In this document: positions 33,130-42,811 of the stretch, piece by piece
Position numbering within the stretch: position 1 is the first letter of the stretch
Layout of the letters: each line of letters starts with the position of its first letter
Notes under the pieces: generated by a model
Told to the model about the DNA's origin: nothing
Database searches by the model: none
What the model saw: only the letters and a program-made list of their open reading frames with translations
Program-made: the position numbers and the translations under genes
Source of the DNA: Candidatus Opimibacter skivensis
GTDB lineage: Bacteria > Bacteroidota > Bacteroidia > Chitinophagales > Saprospiraceae
DNA: 64,000 nucleotides
Reading direction: 5' to 3'
Assembly (NCBI GenBank): GCA_016722045.1
Contig: JADKGY010000006.1
Coordinates: 310,001 to 374,000 of the forward strand

Positions 33130-34656
33130 ATGCCCAAATTCTACCCCGCCTACCTGTACTCTATTTTATTCATGCTTTGCTCGACTGCTTCTGCTCAGAC
33201 AGTGCTTGCTCCAGGTGATATTGCTGTCTTGGGCGTAGTCACAGATCTGGGTGTATGTGTGAAACCAGAATCAGATGAAATAAGCTTTGTATGCTTTAAG
33301 GACATTACTCCTTTCACAACGATTATATTAACTGACAATGGATGGGAAGCCGTCAACAATGGATATTGGGGAGATAGTGAAGCAACATTAAAGTTTACGC
33401 GTACTGGCGGAGTTATTCCGAGGGGCACAGTTATCACGTTTCGTGCAGTGTTGAATGGGGGAGTCTGGACTGATTTTTTTGTAAGTCCGGATAATGGATG
33501 GCTTGTTCAGAATCTCAATGTTCCCGGAGGTCCATTCAATCTCGAACCCGGAGGCGATCAATTTTATTTCATGCAGGGCGGAACCTGGACTAATTCAGGT
33601 GGATTGGATAAGGCCTCATATGATGGCACTGTGATCTATGCATACACCACGAATTCAGTGTGGGTCGCCAATGGGACTTCACATCAGTCAAACCTCTATC
33701 CATCTGTGATACCCTGTTACTACATGTCATCAGGAGGTGCGGATTTTTATAAATACACAAATCCTTTTACGCCGGAAAGCCAATTGAATTGGTGGCATCG
33801 TATCCAGGATGGAACTAACTGGAATTCTTTTCTGGATTGTACGACATACGCTTTAGGTTCCCCAAATTATCCGGGAGGATGGACCATTCCGATAATGGAT
33901 ATGAATATTGGAATCGATTGCCTGGATTGTGATGGCTGTGCTCCTTTTGAAACATCTATCACTATTCATGTCCCACCAGGTTTTTATGATGTACAGTATA
34001 CGGACGGCACGGATACATTCACCCTTATGGCTATACAGGATTTTACATTTATCAATGTCATGATATCGGACACCACTACATACACGATTATTTCAGTGAC
34101 CGAAGTGGCCGGATGTCCTATACAAGGTCCTTTTACAAATACTGCCGTAATCAATGTGCCCCATAACAATCCGGGTACGCACAAAACAATATTCGTATGT
34201 CCTACGCAAGGATTGGTAGCCATCGGCGGTTATCTGGGCATGCATGATCCAGGTGGCTTATGGTCTCCTCCGCTAGATCCGATCAATGGTATTTTTTATT
34301 CCTCTTTCTGGGGGCCCGGAACATATACTTACTATTTCAAACATCCTGGGTGTCCGGCTGATACAGCTACAATCACTATATACTGGATCGATCCGGCTGC
34401 AACAACTTATGAAATCGGGTGTGATCAGAATGGGACTCCAAATGATATCACAGACGACCGGATGACAGTGACGATCAATTTTACGGCCCCTGGATTTGGT
34501 CCTGATTATTGGGTATGGGTTACTCATTTTGGCGTGACGACGGGTTCCATTTCCCCGGGCACCGGACTTACAGGTGTGCCGACTACATTTATACTTGACC
34601 CTGGTACGGCAACGACTACAAATCTTGCTCTTGTACTTCCAGGATCTGAGCGGTAA
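33130..34656 (+). CDS. Giant T9SS type-B surface protein, N-terminal part (frameshifted gene)
   Basis: A 508-codon frame with a signal peptide ending at 'STASAQ'. The first 200 mature residues resemble the lamin-tail-like N-terminal module of Bacteroidota adhesins ('GDIAVLGVVTD', 'ISFVCFKDITPFTTIILTDN'). Ig-like modules follow. Near 34638 the frame turns into a non-family tail and stops. One extra C in gtacttccagg explains it: without it the sequence runs 'TNLALVLQDLSGNGCIFKF' through 34786, where a second shift (below) returns to the original frame. Together with the next entry it makes one protein of about 1,910 residues. Confidence 0.8.
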   Translation: MPKFYPAYLYSILFMLCSTASAQTVLAPGDIAVLGVVTDLGVCVKPESDEISFVCFKDITPFTTIILTDNGWEAVNNGYWGDSEATLKFTRTGGVIPRGTVITFRAVLNGGVWTDFFVSPDNGWLVQNLNVPGGPFNLEPGGDQFYFMQGGTWTNSGGLDKASYDGTVIYAYTTNSVWVANGTSHQSNLYPSVIPCYYMSSGGADFYKYTNPFTPESQLNWWHRIQDGTNWNSFLDCTTYALGSPNYPGGWTIPIMDMNIGIDCLDCDGCAPFETSITIHVPPGFYDVQYTDGTDTFTLMAIQDFTFINVMISDTTTYTIISVTEVAGCPIQGPFTNTAVINVPHNNPGTHKTIFVCPTQGLVAIGGYLGMHDPGGLWSPPLDPINGIFYSSFWGPGTYTYYFKHPGCPADTATITIYWIDPAATTYEIGCDQNGTPNDITDDRMTVTINFTAPGFGPDYWVWVTHFGVTTGSISPGTGLTGVPTTFILDPGTATTTNLALVLPGSER

Positions 34657-34764
34657 TGGATGCATATTTAAATTTCCGCTCATACCTCCCGGATTTTGTT
34701 CGGATCCATGTGATCATGAAATGACAGCATCTATTTCAGGAGATTTTGATACATGTCCCAATAG

Positions 34765-37700
34765 TTGTCCGGACAATCCAGCGCATTTTATGTTGATGTC
34801 ACTGGAGGTTTGCCGGACTATTCAATGGATTTTTCGGTTACGGCCACGGGCTTTCCAACATGGACATTTACCAATGTACCTATTGATATCAGTTCAGAAT
34901 TTGAAGTGTGCGTGGCAGATGTACCTGTGGCAGTATATGATGAGGCTACACATTCATTGTTAGTACCGAAATTAATGACAGGGCATGATATCATCATCAC
35001 GCTCTTAAATGTTTATGGTAAATATGGTTGTACAGCGATCCTTGACAATGCAGAGCAGATCATAACGATTCATACGTTGCCTCCGATATTAGCACCTCAT
35101 CTTACATTTTGTAAAGGCATTGCAAATAATATTAACCTAACGGATTACGATATTTTCGTAAGCTCATTTTATGATGTATCATGGTACGATGGAGATCCAC
35201 TACAAGGAGGCGATATCATCAATAGTCCGACCGGGGCAAATCTTTTTAATGTAAATCAGCTATGGGCTCTAATTGCAGATGATTATTGCCAGAATTCAAT
35301 ACAGATTCCACTTACACTTCTTCCACAACCGAAACTCGATTCTGTGCCTCCATTGCAAATTTGCAAAGGAGATATTGTAGCACTGCAAACTATTCCTTTG
35401 ATTGATGCCGGCAATAGCATGCCGGTTTACACTTTTCATTCAGGACTTCCTCCTGATACAACTAACCGACTGAATCCGCTCATCTATATTCCAAATGATA
35501 CTGTGACTGTATATGTCCTGGCTACAGCAGGGATGTGTTATGATACAATTCCGATTGAAATCGATGTGCAGGATTATCCTGATTTCACTTTGCAGGGTTC
35601 TCCATGCGATATGATCGCGCATACCTATTCAATTGTTTTCACAAGTTCAGCGGATTCAATTCATGCCAGTGCAGGTATTGTGGTCAATAATCCTACAGGT
35701 CAGGATTCGATCAAAGGAATACCTGAAAATGTAAATGTGACAATAGAAATTTTAAATCCATCAGCGCTTTGCAAAGACACATTTCTGATCACCGCACCGA
35801 ATTGTAATTGCCCTCTCATCAACTCTCCTATAGCCGGCCAGGCATCATATTCAATATGTGATGGTAATGCTATTCCTGTCTTGTCTGTTACAATAGATCC
35901 GGGGATGGTGGCTAATTGGTATAATGTACCAAGTGGTGGTGTTGCTCTTTTACAAAACAGTCTGACGTATCAACCACCGAGTGCTGTCAGTGCCATTTAT
36001 TATGCTGAAGCGCTTGACCCATTGAATCTTTGTTATAGTATCCGGACACAAATCCCATTTGATGTCTATCCTGTAGCAGATCTTCAACAGGTGGCGGACC
36101 CAACACTATGTGATCAGGAAACAATAAATCTAAATACACTTGCTCCGACAGTTTTGAATGGCGTAGGAGGAAGTGGCCAATGGTTTGATCTTACAACAAA
36201 TCTTCCGGTATCTGGTATCATCCAACCTCAAAATGGAGATGCCTGGTATTATCTCTTCACAAGTTCTCCTGGTAATTGTCCGAGTTCGGATACAATTCAG
36301 GCAATCGTCAATTCATTACCCATAGTAGACCTTTACAATATTCTCTGCGATGATGTTGCACTTGAGTATGAAGTTTCTTTTACATCAGATGCAGATGTGG
36401 TGTTGGTCAGTGTAGGTAATCTGACACACATAGCAGGAACGGATAGTTTCTCGCTGACGAATATTCCTTTTGATACAGATATCACATTTGATCTTACAAA
36501 TACGGCGACCGGTTGTACGAACAGTATTTTTCAGGCTGCACCAGATTGTAGTTGTCCTGCATTACTTCAAACTAATAGCATTGAGCTATGCTCTGCTCAG
36601 AGTGCTTTGGATCTTTCTGCATACGTTGGATTTGGTGTCAATGGAAGCTGGCAACTTGTCAGCACACCGGCCGGGGCGAATCCCGCAACATTATTAGGAA
36701 ATAATTTCAATGGGACGAATAAGGATGCAGGTCTGTATGTATTGCGATTTATTCGTTCTGTTATTCTTGCAGATTGTGTCGATACGGCTGCATTTCAGAT
36801 TCAACTGCATACATCACCATTTGTTGATGCCGGAAGCAATGCTACTGTGTGTGCGCCTGATGTCATCAATCTTTTTGGAAGTGGTGGTGGAAGTAACGTG
36901 ACATTCCACTGGACAGAAACAGGTAGTGCCGCTGTCGCAAATGCAAATGCACTCAATACTAGTTATACACCTACTCTTGCTGACATCACAGCGGGTTCGG
37001 TCAGCTTTACGCTGACGGCTACGGATCAGACAGGCTTTTGTCCTCCTGCAAGTGAAACGATCACGATCACCATTGATGGATCAGCTTATTTTATCATTGC
37101 TCCCGGCTCTCAGGTCTATTGCGACACTGCAGATATACAAGTCAATTTTGATGCCCTCATTACGTTTGGAAATAAAAACGGGCATTGGTTTTTCCCCGAT
37201 ACGGTGAGTGCACCTATCACGGGTTCCAGCATGTTCAATCCATCCACACTTGCTTCCGGAAATTATACAGTTTTCTATACAACGTCGAATGCTGTATTGC
37301 CATGCAAAAATGATACTGTAGGTGTCAACCTGATAATTCGCAATTGTGCATGTCCAAGTGTTGCATTGTCTGCACCTTCACAGGGTATCTGCAGCGAGTC
37401 CGCAATACAGGAGTTAAATAATTTCCTCATTACGGCTGAGCCAGGCACATGGAGTATCACAGGGAAACCGGCTGGTTCCAAACCTGCGGTGATCAAGGGG
37501 ACTAAATTTGTCACAAATAATTCGGATGTTGGTCTTTCTACTTTACGATATTCCCTTCCGAATCCTGTGGCAGGTTGTAATGCATTTGCTGAAATAACGA
37601 TAGAGGTTATTTCTACACCCTCATTGCAGATCACTTCGGTGAAATGCGCTACGGATCTTCAAAGCTGGGAAGCGATCATTACTTCCAATACTGCAAATAT

Positions 37701-38868
37701 TACAAATACGCAAGGCAACCTGACTTCAATCGGCAATGGACAATATCTCATTGACGGATTGACACTTTTAACGAATCTTCAGGTATCTGCTTCCAATGGC
37801 GGTGGGCTCTGTACAAGTAACTTAATAATTTCTGCTCCCGATTGTGCATGTACCTTGACCATATCCAATCTTCCGGACAATATTTCATTGTGCCCTGATG
37901 AGAAAACAACATTTAATGCTGTTGTGTCCGGGGCAAAGGGAAATGCAGTCTCATTCTGGATTGTCAATAATGACAGTCTCTATCAAAATTCTCTTGAGGT
38001 TGGAACTGCAGGCACATATACTTTCGTCAGTCTGGATGAATTGGGCTGCCGGGAAGAGAAACAAATTAATGTCAATGTCTATACAGAGATGGTGCCTGAT
38101 GTCAGTGTGGTGGATATCACTTGTCCAGGAGATCAGGATGGTCAGATCATATTGAATGCTATCGCAGGTGGTAATGGACCATTTTTTATTTCTATCAATG
38201 GTGGCACAATGCAACCTGTGTTATCCTTCCCATACACTTTCAATGGACTGAAAGTCGGTAATTATAAAATTGATTTGCTCGATGGATTCAGTTGTGCGAT
38301 CACGTTCAATATTATGGTTCAATCTGTGAGTTCTGAGACGTTGGATCTTGAGCCTGACAAGACAATCCTGGTGGGCGATAGCGTGGAGATCAAACCGTTG
38401 ATCAGTTTCATTCCGGATTCATTTTACTGGACGGGTGATTTGACGCTCATAGATCCATTGGTGTTGGACAATTGGATTAAACCGGAGACTGATCAGGAGT
38501 ATATGCTATTCGCGATTGATAGTAAAGGATGTCTGTATAGTGATGATATTAAGATTAAAGTACTGCTGCATAGCAGCATTTATGTTCCGACGATCTTTTC
38601 GCCTAATGGGGATGGAGTCAATGATCTGCTTGCACCTTTACCTGATCCCTCTGTGACGACTATAGAATATTTTGAGATTTACAGCCGTTGGGGAGAATTA
38701 GTTTACTCATCTCCTTCCAACTTTACGCCCAATCAGTCAAATATTGGATGGGATGGATCATTGAAAGGCAAGCCATTAAATCCGGGAGTATACGTGTATA
38801 GGCTTTCGGCGACGAATAAGAAAGGGAAGGTATTACAGCTTACAGGAGATGTCACCCTTTTAAGATAA
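34765..38868 (+). CDS. Giant T9SS type-B surface protein, main part with gliding-motility-type sorting domain
   Basis: A 1,367-codon frame without its own signal peptide, continuing the previous gene. The frame proper joins at the four-T run 34786-34789: one more T gives 'NPAHFYVDVTGGLPDYS'. The body is a chain of beta modules, each starting near a short cysteine motif such as 'NCNCP', 'DCSCP', 'NCACP' or 'DCACT', and rich in Thr, Asn and Asp. The last 95 residues are the type-B sorting domain ('YVPTIFSPNGDGVNDLLAP', 'YFEIYSRWGELVYSS', 'GWDGSLKGKPLNPGVYVYRL'). Proteins of this make are very long cell-surface adhesins secreted by T9SS. The 24-kb neighbourhood contains no T9SS machinery gene. 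Confidence 0.88.
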   Translation: MSGQSSAFYVDVTGGLPDYSMDFSVTATGFPTWTFTNVPIDISSEFEVCVADVPVAVYDEATHSLLVPKLMTGHDIIITLLNVYGKYGCTAILDNAEQIITIHTLPPILAPHLTFCKGIANNINLTDYDIFVSSFYDVSWYDGDPLQGGDIINSPTGANLFNVNQLWALIADDYCQNSIQIPLTLLPQPKLDSVPPLQICKGDIVALQTIPLIDAGNSMPVYTFHSGLPPDTTNRLNPLIYIPNDTVTVYVLATAGMCYDTIPIEIDVQDYPDFTLQGSPCDMIAHTYSIVFTSSADSIHASAGIVVNNPTGQDSIKGIPENVNVTIEILNPSALCKDTFLITAPNCNCPLINSPIAGQASYSICDGNAIPVLSVTIDPGMVANWYNVPSGGVALLQNSLTYQPPSAVSAIYYAEALDPLNLCYSIRTQIPFDVYPVADLQQVADPTLCDQETINLNTLAPTVLNGVGGSGQWFDLTTNLPVSGIIQPQNGDAWYYLFTSSPGNCPSSDTIQAIVNSLPIVDLYNILCDDVALEYEVSFTSDADVVLVSVGNLTHIAGTDSFSLTNIPFDTDITFDLTNTATGCTNSIFQAAPDCSCPALLQTNSIELCSAQSALDLSAYVGFGVNGSWQLVSTPAGANPATLLGNNFNGTNKDAGLYVLRFIRSVILADCVDTAAFQIQLHTSPFVDAGSNATVCAPDVINLFGSGGGSNVTFHWTETGSAAVANANALNTSYTPTLADITAGSVSFTLTATDQTGFCPPASETITITIDGSAYFIIAPGSQVYCDTADIQVNFDALITFGNKNGHWFFPDTVSAPITGSSMFNPSTLASGNYTVFYTTSNAVLPCKNDTVGVNLIIRNCACPSVALSAPSQGICSESAIQELNNFLITAEPGTWSITGKPAGSKPAVIKGTKFVTNNSDVGLSTLRYSLPNPVAGCNAFAEITIEVISTPSLQITSVKCATDLQSWEAIITSNTANITNTQGNLTSIGNGQYLIDGLTLLTNLQVSASNGGGLCTSNLIISAPDCACTLTISNLPDNISLCPDEKTTFNAVVSGAKGNAVSFWIVNNDSLYQNSLEVGTAGTYTFVSLDELGCREEKQINVNVYTEMVPDVSVVDITCPGDQDGQIILNAIAGGNGPFFISINGGTMQPVLSFPYTFNGLKVGNYKIDLLDGFSCAITFNIMVQSVSSETLDLEPDKTILVGDSVEIKPLISFIPDSFYWTGDLTLIDPLVLDNWIKPETDQEYMLFAIDSKGCLYSDDIKIKVLLHSSIYVPTIFSPNGDGVNDLLAPLPDPSVTTIEYFEIYSRWGELVYSSPSNFTPNQSNIGWDGSLKGKPLNPGVYVYRLSATNKKGKVLQLTGDVTLLR

Positions 38869-38877
38869 ACATCAACT

Positions 38878-40200
38878 TCAGCTAATAGCCAATTTGCCTT
38901 TCTTATTTGTTACAAGAAGAAAGAAAAACCCAAGGATAAAAAATCCGCCTAACGCGAAAATTGAATTCCGCATATTACCGGTGACATGTTCGATAAAGCC
39001 AAATGAAAACATGCCGATGACAATGGCTATTTTTTCTGTTACATCATAGAAGCTGAAGAATGATGTGGTGTCCTTCGTGGGCGGCATGATTTTAGAATAT
39101 GTGGAACGGCTCATCGATTGAATACCGCCCATCACCAATCCGATCATGACCGCAATCAGATAAAAATGCATAGCTGTCGTGATGAAATATGCAGCAGCAC
39201 AAATGGCTATCCACAGCAATACTGTCAACATAAGAACTTTGATATTGCCGATAATTTTTGAAAGCCTGGCCATCAGCATGGCACCGAGGATCGCTACTAA
39301 TTGGATGAGCAATATGGTAATAATCAAATCTTTGGCTTCCATATTGACCCACTGGCCATCGACTTGTTTTTTTATTTCCTTACTGGCAAATTCTGCCGAG
39401 GCCAGCATGACCGTCTGCACACCCATGCTGTAAAAGAAAAAAGCGGTGAGATAGGATTTGAGAAATGGCATGTCCTGAATCTGATGCCATACTTTTTTCA
39501 ATTCACGGAATCCATTGGTGAGCACACTATGGGTGAAGTCTTTTGGCATGGGCTTTCCCAGGGGCAATGCATGAAATGCAATCTGCGCAAAACCAAACCA
39601 CCACAAACCCACAAGCAAAAAAGATAACCTCGGTGCAAATGTGGAATCTTCAAATGTCATCATGACAAATGCAAAACAAATCAATTGAAGAATTACACTG
39701 CCGATATATCCATACGCATAGCCTTGCGCACTTAATTTATCGCGATATTCTACTGCTGCTATTTCCGGAAGGAATGCATTATAAAAAACAAGACTCCCAC
39801 AATACCCAATGGCAGCTAAAATGGCAAGAATAATTCCAAGCTCAAGATGGCCCGGATAAAAAAAGTACATCCCCACACAAGCTCCTGAGCCTACGTAACA
39901 AAAGAGCTGCATAAATCTTTTCTTATTGCCTTCATAATCCGCTATAGATGACAGGATAGGTGATAAAAACACGATGATCAGGTAAGCAAAGGCCAACGCA
40001 TAATTTAAAAGGGCACTATTGATGACTTTCCACCCAAAAAAAGAAACATAATCAAGCGTGGAGTCATCTCCATCTCCTGAAATGGCAAGGTAATAAATCG
40101 GGAAAATGGTGGCCGTAATGACAAGATTATAGGCCGAATTGGCCCAATCATACATGCTCCATGCCCGGTACAATTTCTTTTCAGCTTTATTTATCGTCAT
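38878..40200 (-). CDS. UMF1-family MFS transporter (Atg22/VacB-like)
   Basis: A 440-residue carrier with about 12 membrane segments. The N-terminal 'RAWSMYDWANSAYNLVITATIFPIYY' and 'FLSPILSSIADYEGNKKRFM' are the marks of the UMF1/Atg22 branch, and 'GLVMGGIQSMSRSTYSKIMP' is the second-half motif. Members are thought to export or take up amino acids. Substrate unknown here. It converges on the giant surface protein gene with only 9 bp between stops and no visible terminator. Confidence 0.87.
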   Translation of the reverse strand: MTINKAEKKLYRAWSMYDWANSAYNLVITATIFPIYYLAISGDGDDSTLDYVSFFGWKVINSALLNYALAFAYLIIVFLSPILSSIADYEGNKKRFMQLFCYVGSGACVGMYFFYPGHLELGIILAILAAIGYCGSLVFYNAFLPEIAAVEYRDKLSAQGYAYGYIGSVILQLICFAFVMMTFEDSTFAPRLSFLLVGLWWFGFAQIAFHALPLGKPMPKDFTHSVLTNGFRELKKVWHQIQDMPFLKSYLTAFFFYSMGVQTVMLASAEFASKEIKKQVDGQWVNMEAKDLIITILLIQLVAILGAMLMARLSKIIGNIKVLMLTVLLWIAICAAAYFITTAMHFYLIAVMIGLVMGGIQSMSRSTYSKIMPPTKDTTSFFSFYDVTEKIAIVIGMFSFGFIEHVTGNMRNSIFALGGFFILGFFFLLVTNKKGKLAIS

Positions 40201-40331
40201 GATTATTCACAATGAGAAAGCGTGCAATTTAGAATATTTTAGGTGCTGGTTACTTTTTAAGCCCAACTACAATCTTCATGGAAATACAGGTAAATATCTC
40301 TATCATTGCCTGAATTTAAAAAAATCCGGGT

Positions 40332-40871
40332 ATGAAATATCTCTTCTTATTGGTCATCGCCTCAGTCCTCATCAATTGCAAGTCAGCCAGTCATCAGACT
40401 AGTAAAATGCAATCAAATATCGAAACATATCTCAAAGCGCATGGATATGCAGGAGATGATTATCAATTCATCGGGATCACAGAAATGGACACTGTGACGG
40501 AAAAAGATTTTTTAACCCGCCAAATGGAATCCGTATCCCTTCAATTGACGAATAAGGACAAACGATTAAAAAAAATGGATTCCTTAGAAACGACGTTTAA
40601 AAAAGGACTGGAGCAACATCCAAATGACCAGATGCTGCAACAAAATCTACTGGATATCACGAGGGGCAAAACAACCTTGTATGTTCTGCAACATAAACTC
40701 GATAGCCTACAGGCAACGTCGAAACCTGAGCAGGCTCAAATTATTAAATTTATCGGCATGGATTTTTCCTTTAGTTCAAAAGGTGGCAATGGAGCCCCAG
40801 TGCAACATCACTATTACATCAAACTTGATGAGCAGATGAACGTGCTGAGTGTGGGCGATCTCCAGCAATAG
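40332..40871 (+). CDS. Hypothetical lipoprotein
   Basis: A 179-residue precursor with a lipobox at Cys17 ('SVLINCKSA'). The mature part is mostly helical and highly charged ('MESVSLQLTNKDKRLKKMDSL', 'LYVLQHKLDSLQA'), possibly a coiled coil, followed by a short beta hairpin ('HHYYIKLDEQMNVLSVG'). I do not recognise a family. It lies 44 bp upstream of the glycosyltransferase and reads the same way. Confidence 0.6.
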   Translation: MKYLFLLVIASVLINCKSASHQTSKMQSNIETYLKAHGYAGDDYQFIGITEMDTVTEKDFLTRQMESVSLQLTNKDKRLKKMDSLETTFKKGLEQHPNDQMLQQNLLDITRGKTTLYVLQHKLDSLQATSKPEQAQIIKFIGMDFSFSSKGGNGAPVQHHYYIKLDEQMNVLSVGDLQQ

Positions 40872-40915
40872 GCCTAATAAACATTCTTTACATTTGCGTC
40901 ACCTAAACCGTACGT

Positions 40916-42574
40916 ATGAAATTACTTCTCCGCAATGAAGTGATCATCATCATCATCATCGGGGTGATTTTTTTCTTTCCTTTTCTCGGATCTGTACATT
41001 TATTTGATTGGGATGAGATCAATTTCGCGGAGTGCTCCCGTGAGATGATGGTCCTGCATGATTATAGCCGTGTCTATATTGATTTCAAACCGTTCTGGGA
41101 AAAGCCGCCCATGTTTTTCTGGATGCAAAGTTCGGCTATGATGATTTTTTCTGTTACAGAATTTGCAGCCCGATTTCCCAACGCGATTTGTGGCATAGTT
41201 ACACTCCTGGTTTTATTCTTATTCGGTACCAGGCTTTTTGACCGGAAGTTTGGCTTGTTCTGGGCACTTGCTTATGGTGGCTCTATTTTCCCGAATCTCT
41301 ATTTCAAGTCCGGTATCATCGACCCCTGGTTCAATCTCTTTATTTTTATTTCCATCTACTACCTGATTTGCTACCACTGGAAACGAAATGAGATGGATAA
41401 AGAAGGATTGAACAGAAAGAAATTTACGTACATCTGTTTCTCGGCGATATTTATGGGCTTCGCTATTCTGACAAAAGGACCTGTTGCTTTGATCATTTTT
41501 GGAGCAGTGGGCATGGTCTACCTTGTGTATAATCGTTTTAAAATTTATTTTAACTGGCTGCATGTTCTTGCATTCATAGTGATCGCGGCACTTGTGATAT
41601 TGCCCTGGTATGGTTATGAGACGGCGAAAAACGGATCATGGTTTATTACTGAATTCCTACGGTATCAAATCAGATTATTCACAACACATGATGCCGGCCA
41701 AAAAGGTTTTTTTGGTTATCATTTTGTTGTCATTCTCCTGGGCTGTTTCCCTGCATCTGTTTTCGCTCTTCCCGCTTTTTTTAAAATGCCATACAATACC
41801 CGTTATGAAAAAGATATTAAGCTCTGGATGCTCATTCTATTCTGGGTGGTGATGATTTTATTTACGATTGTTCAATCGCGTATCATTCATTATTCATCAT
41901 TAGCCTGGTTTCCTGTTTCTTTTCTGGCTGCGTATACATTTTACAAGTGGGACAGGAAGGAGAAAACCATGCAGCAATATATTCCTTATGTCATAGCGAT
42001 CACGGGTGGTTTGATATCTATAGCCCTTATGACGCTTCCTTTTTTTGCGATGCATATCAGGAAATTCATTCCTTATGTGCAGGATAAATTTGCACAGGCT
42101 GCTATGGGCGCAGATGTCTATTGGTCAGGGTGGGAGTGCCTGCCGGGTGTATTCATGTTACTTGTCATCTATTACGGACTGCGGAAATTGAATAGAAAAA
42201 AATTCATTACGTCCGCCTGGGTTTTTTTTACCGGAACCGCTATCGTGATTTTTATGGCATCTTCTATTTTGATTCCTAAAATTGAAAGATATTCGCAGGG
42301 TGCGGCTATTGATTTTTTTATTCAGCGACAGGGTGAAGATTGTTATGTGCGGACTCTGGGGTTTAAAAGTTATGGCGAATTATTCTATACACAAAAAGCG
42401 AAACCGCTTAATGTACAATCCTATGATACAAACTGGTTGCTTACGGGAAACATTGACAAGTCTGTTTATTTTGTCACGAAGATCAATAGAGTGGATGATT
42501 ATAAGAAGTATGAAGATCTGAAAGAATTATATCGTAAAAATGGATTTGTGTTTTTGAAAAGGGTGCCCAAATAA
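40916..42574 (+). CDS. ArnT/PMT-like membrane glycosyltransferase (GT83/GT39 fold)
   Basis: A 552-residue GT-C enzyme with about 12 membrane segments. The key acidic pair is in the first periplasmic loop ('HLFDWDEINFAECSREMM'), followed by 'FKPFWEKPPMFFWMQS', as in ArnT-type enzymes that move a sugar from a polyprenyl-phosphate donor to lipid A or a protein. 'LTKGPVALIIF' is the conserved helix-5 region. A periplasmic C-terminal domain of about 100 residues follows. Substrate unknown. It is likely co-transcribed with the small lipoprotein before it. Confidence 0.87.
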   Translation: MKLLLRNEVIIIIIIGVIFFFPFLGSVHLFDWDEINFAECSREMMVLHDYSRVYIDFKPFWEKPPMFFWMQSSAMMIFSVTEFAARFPNAICGIVTLLVLFLFGTRLFDRKFGLFWALAYGGSIFPNLYFKSGIIDPWFNLFIFISIYYLICYHWKRNEMDKEGLNRKKFTYICFSAIFMGFAILTKGPVALIIFGAVGMVYLVYNRFKIYFNWLHVLAFIVIAALVILPWYGYETAKNGSWFITEFLRYQIRLFTTHDAGQKGFFGYHFVVILLGCFPASVFALPAFFKMPYNTRYEKDIKLWMLILFWVVMILFTIVQSRIIHYSSLAWFPVSFLAAYTFYKWDRKEKTMQQYIPYVIAITGGLISIALMTLPFFAMHIRKFIPYVQDKFAQAAMGADVYWSGWECLPGVFMLLVIYYGLRKLNRKKFITSAWVFFTGTAIVIFMASSILIPKIERYSQGAAIDFFIQRQGEDCYVRTLGFKSYGELFYTQKAKPLNVQSYDTNWLLTGNIDKSVYFVTKINRVDDYKKYEDLKELYRKNGFVFLKRVPK

Positions 42575-42594
42575 TTTAAATTTTCGATTTTCGA

Positions 42595-42811
42595 TGGCAG
42601 CTACAAGCTGCCTTTACATGTTCTACTTTATTTACATTGATTCAATATATGGATTTGAAGTTACAAACTTCAAATAGCGTAGTCTTAAATAACGTGGCCC
42701 CTAAACCTCCTGAAGGGGACTTTTGAATTCAACAATTAATAAAGAAAAGGGCTGACTCCGAGGTGGAATCAGCCCTTTTGTATGTATAAGATCCTTAGAT
42801 CTTAAGTCAAA
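42595..42811. terminator. terminator of the susCD operon plus repeat remnants
   Basis: Arms aaaagggctga (42745-42755) and tcagccctttt (42769-42779) form a perfect 11-bp stem followed on the minus strand by A/T, suited to the minus-strand susD gene. Upstream, 42690-42725 holds cccctaaacctcctgaagggg, a phrase like the tccccttta-gggg remnant at 11326-11340, likely a dispersed repeat. Confidence 0.75.
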
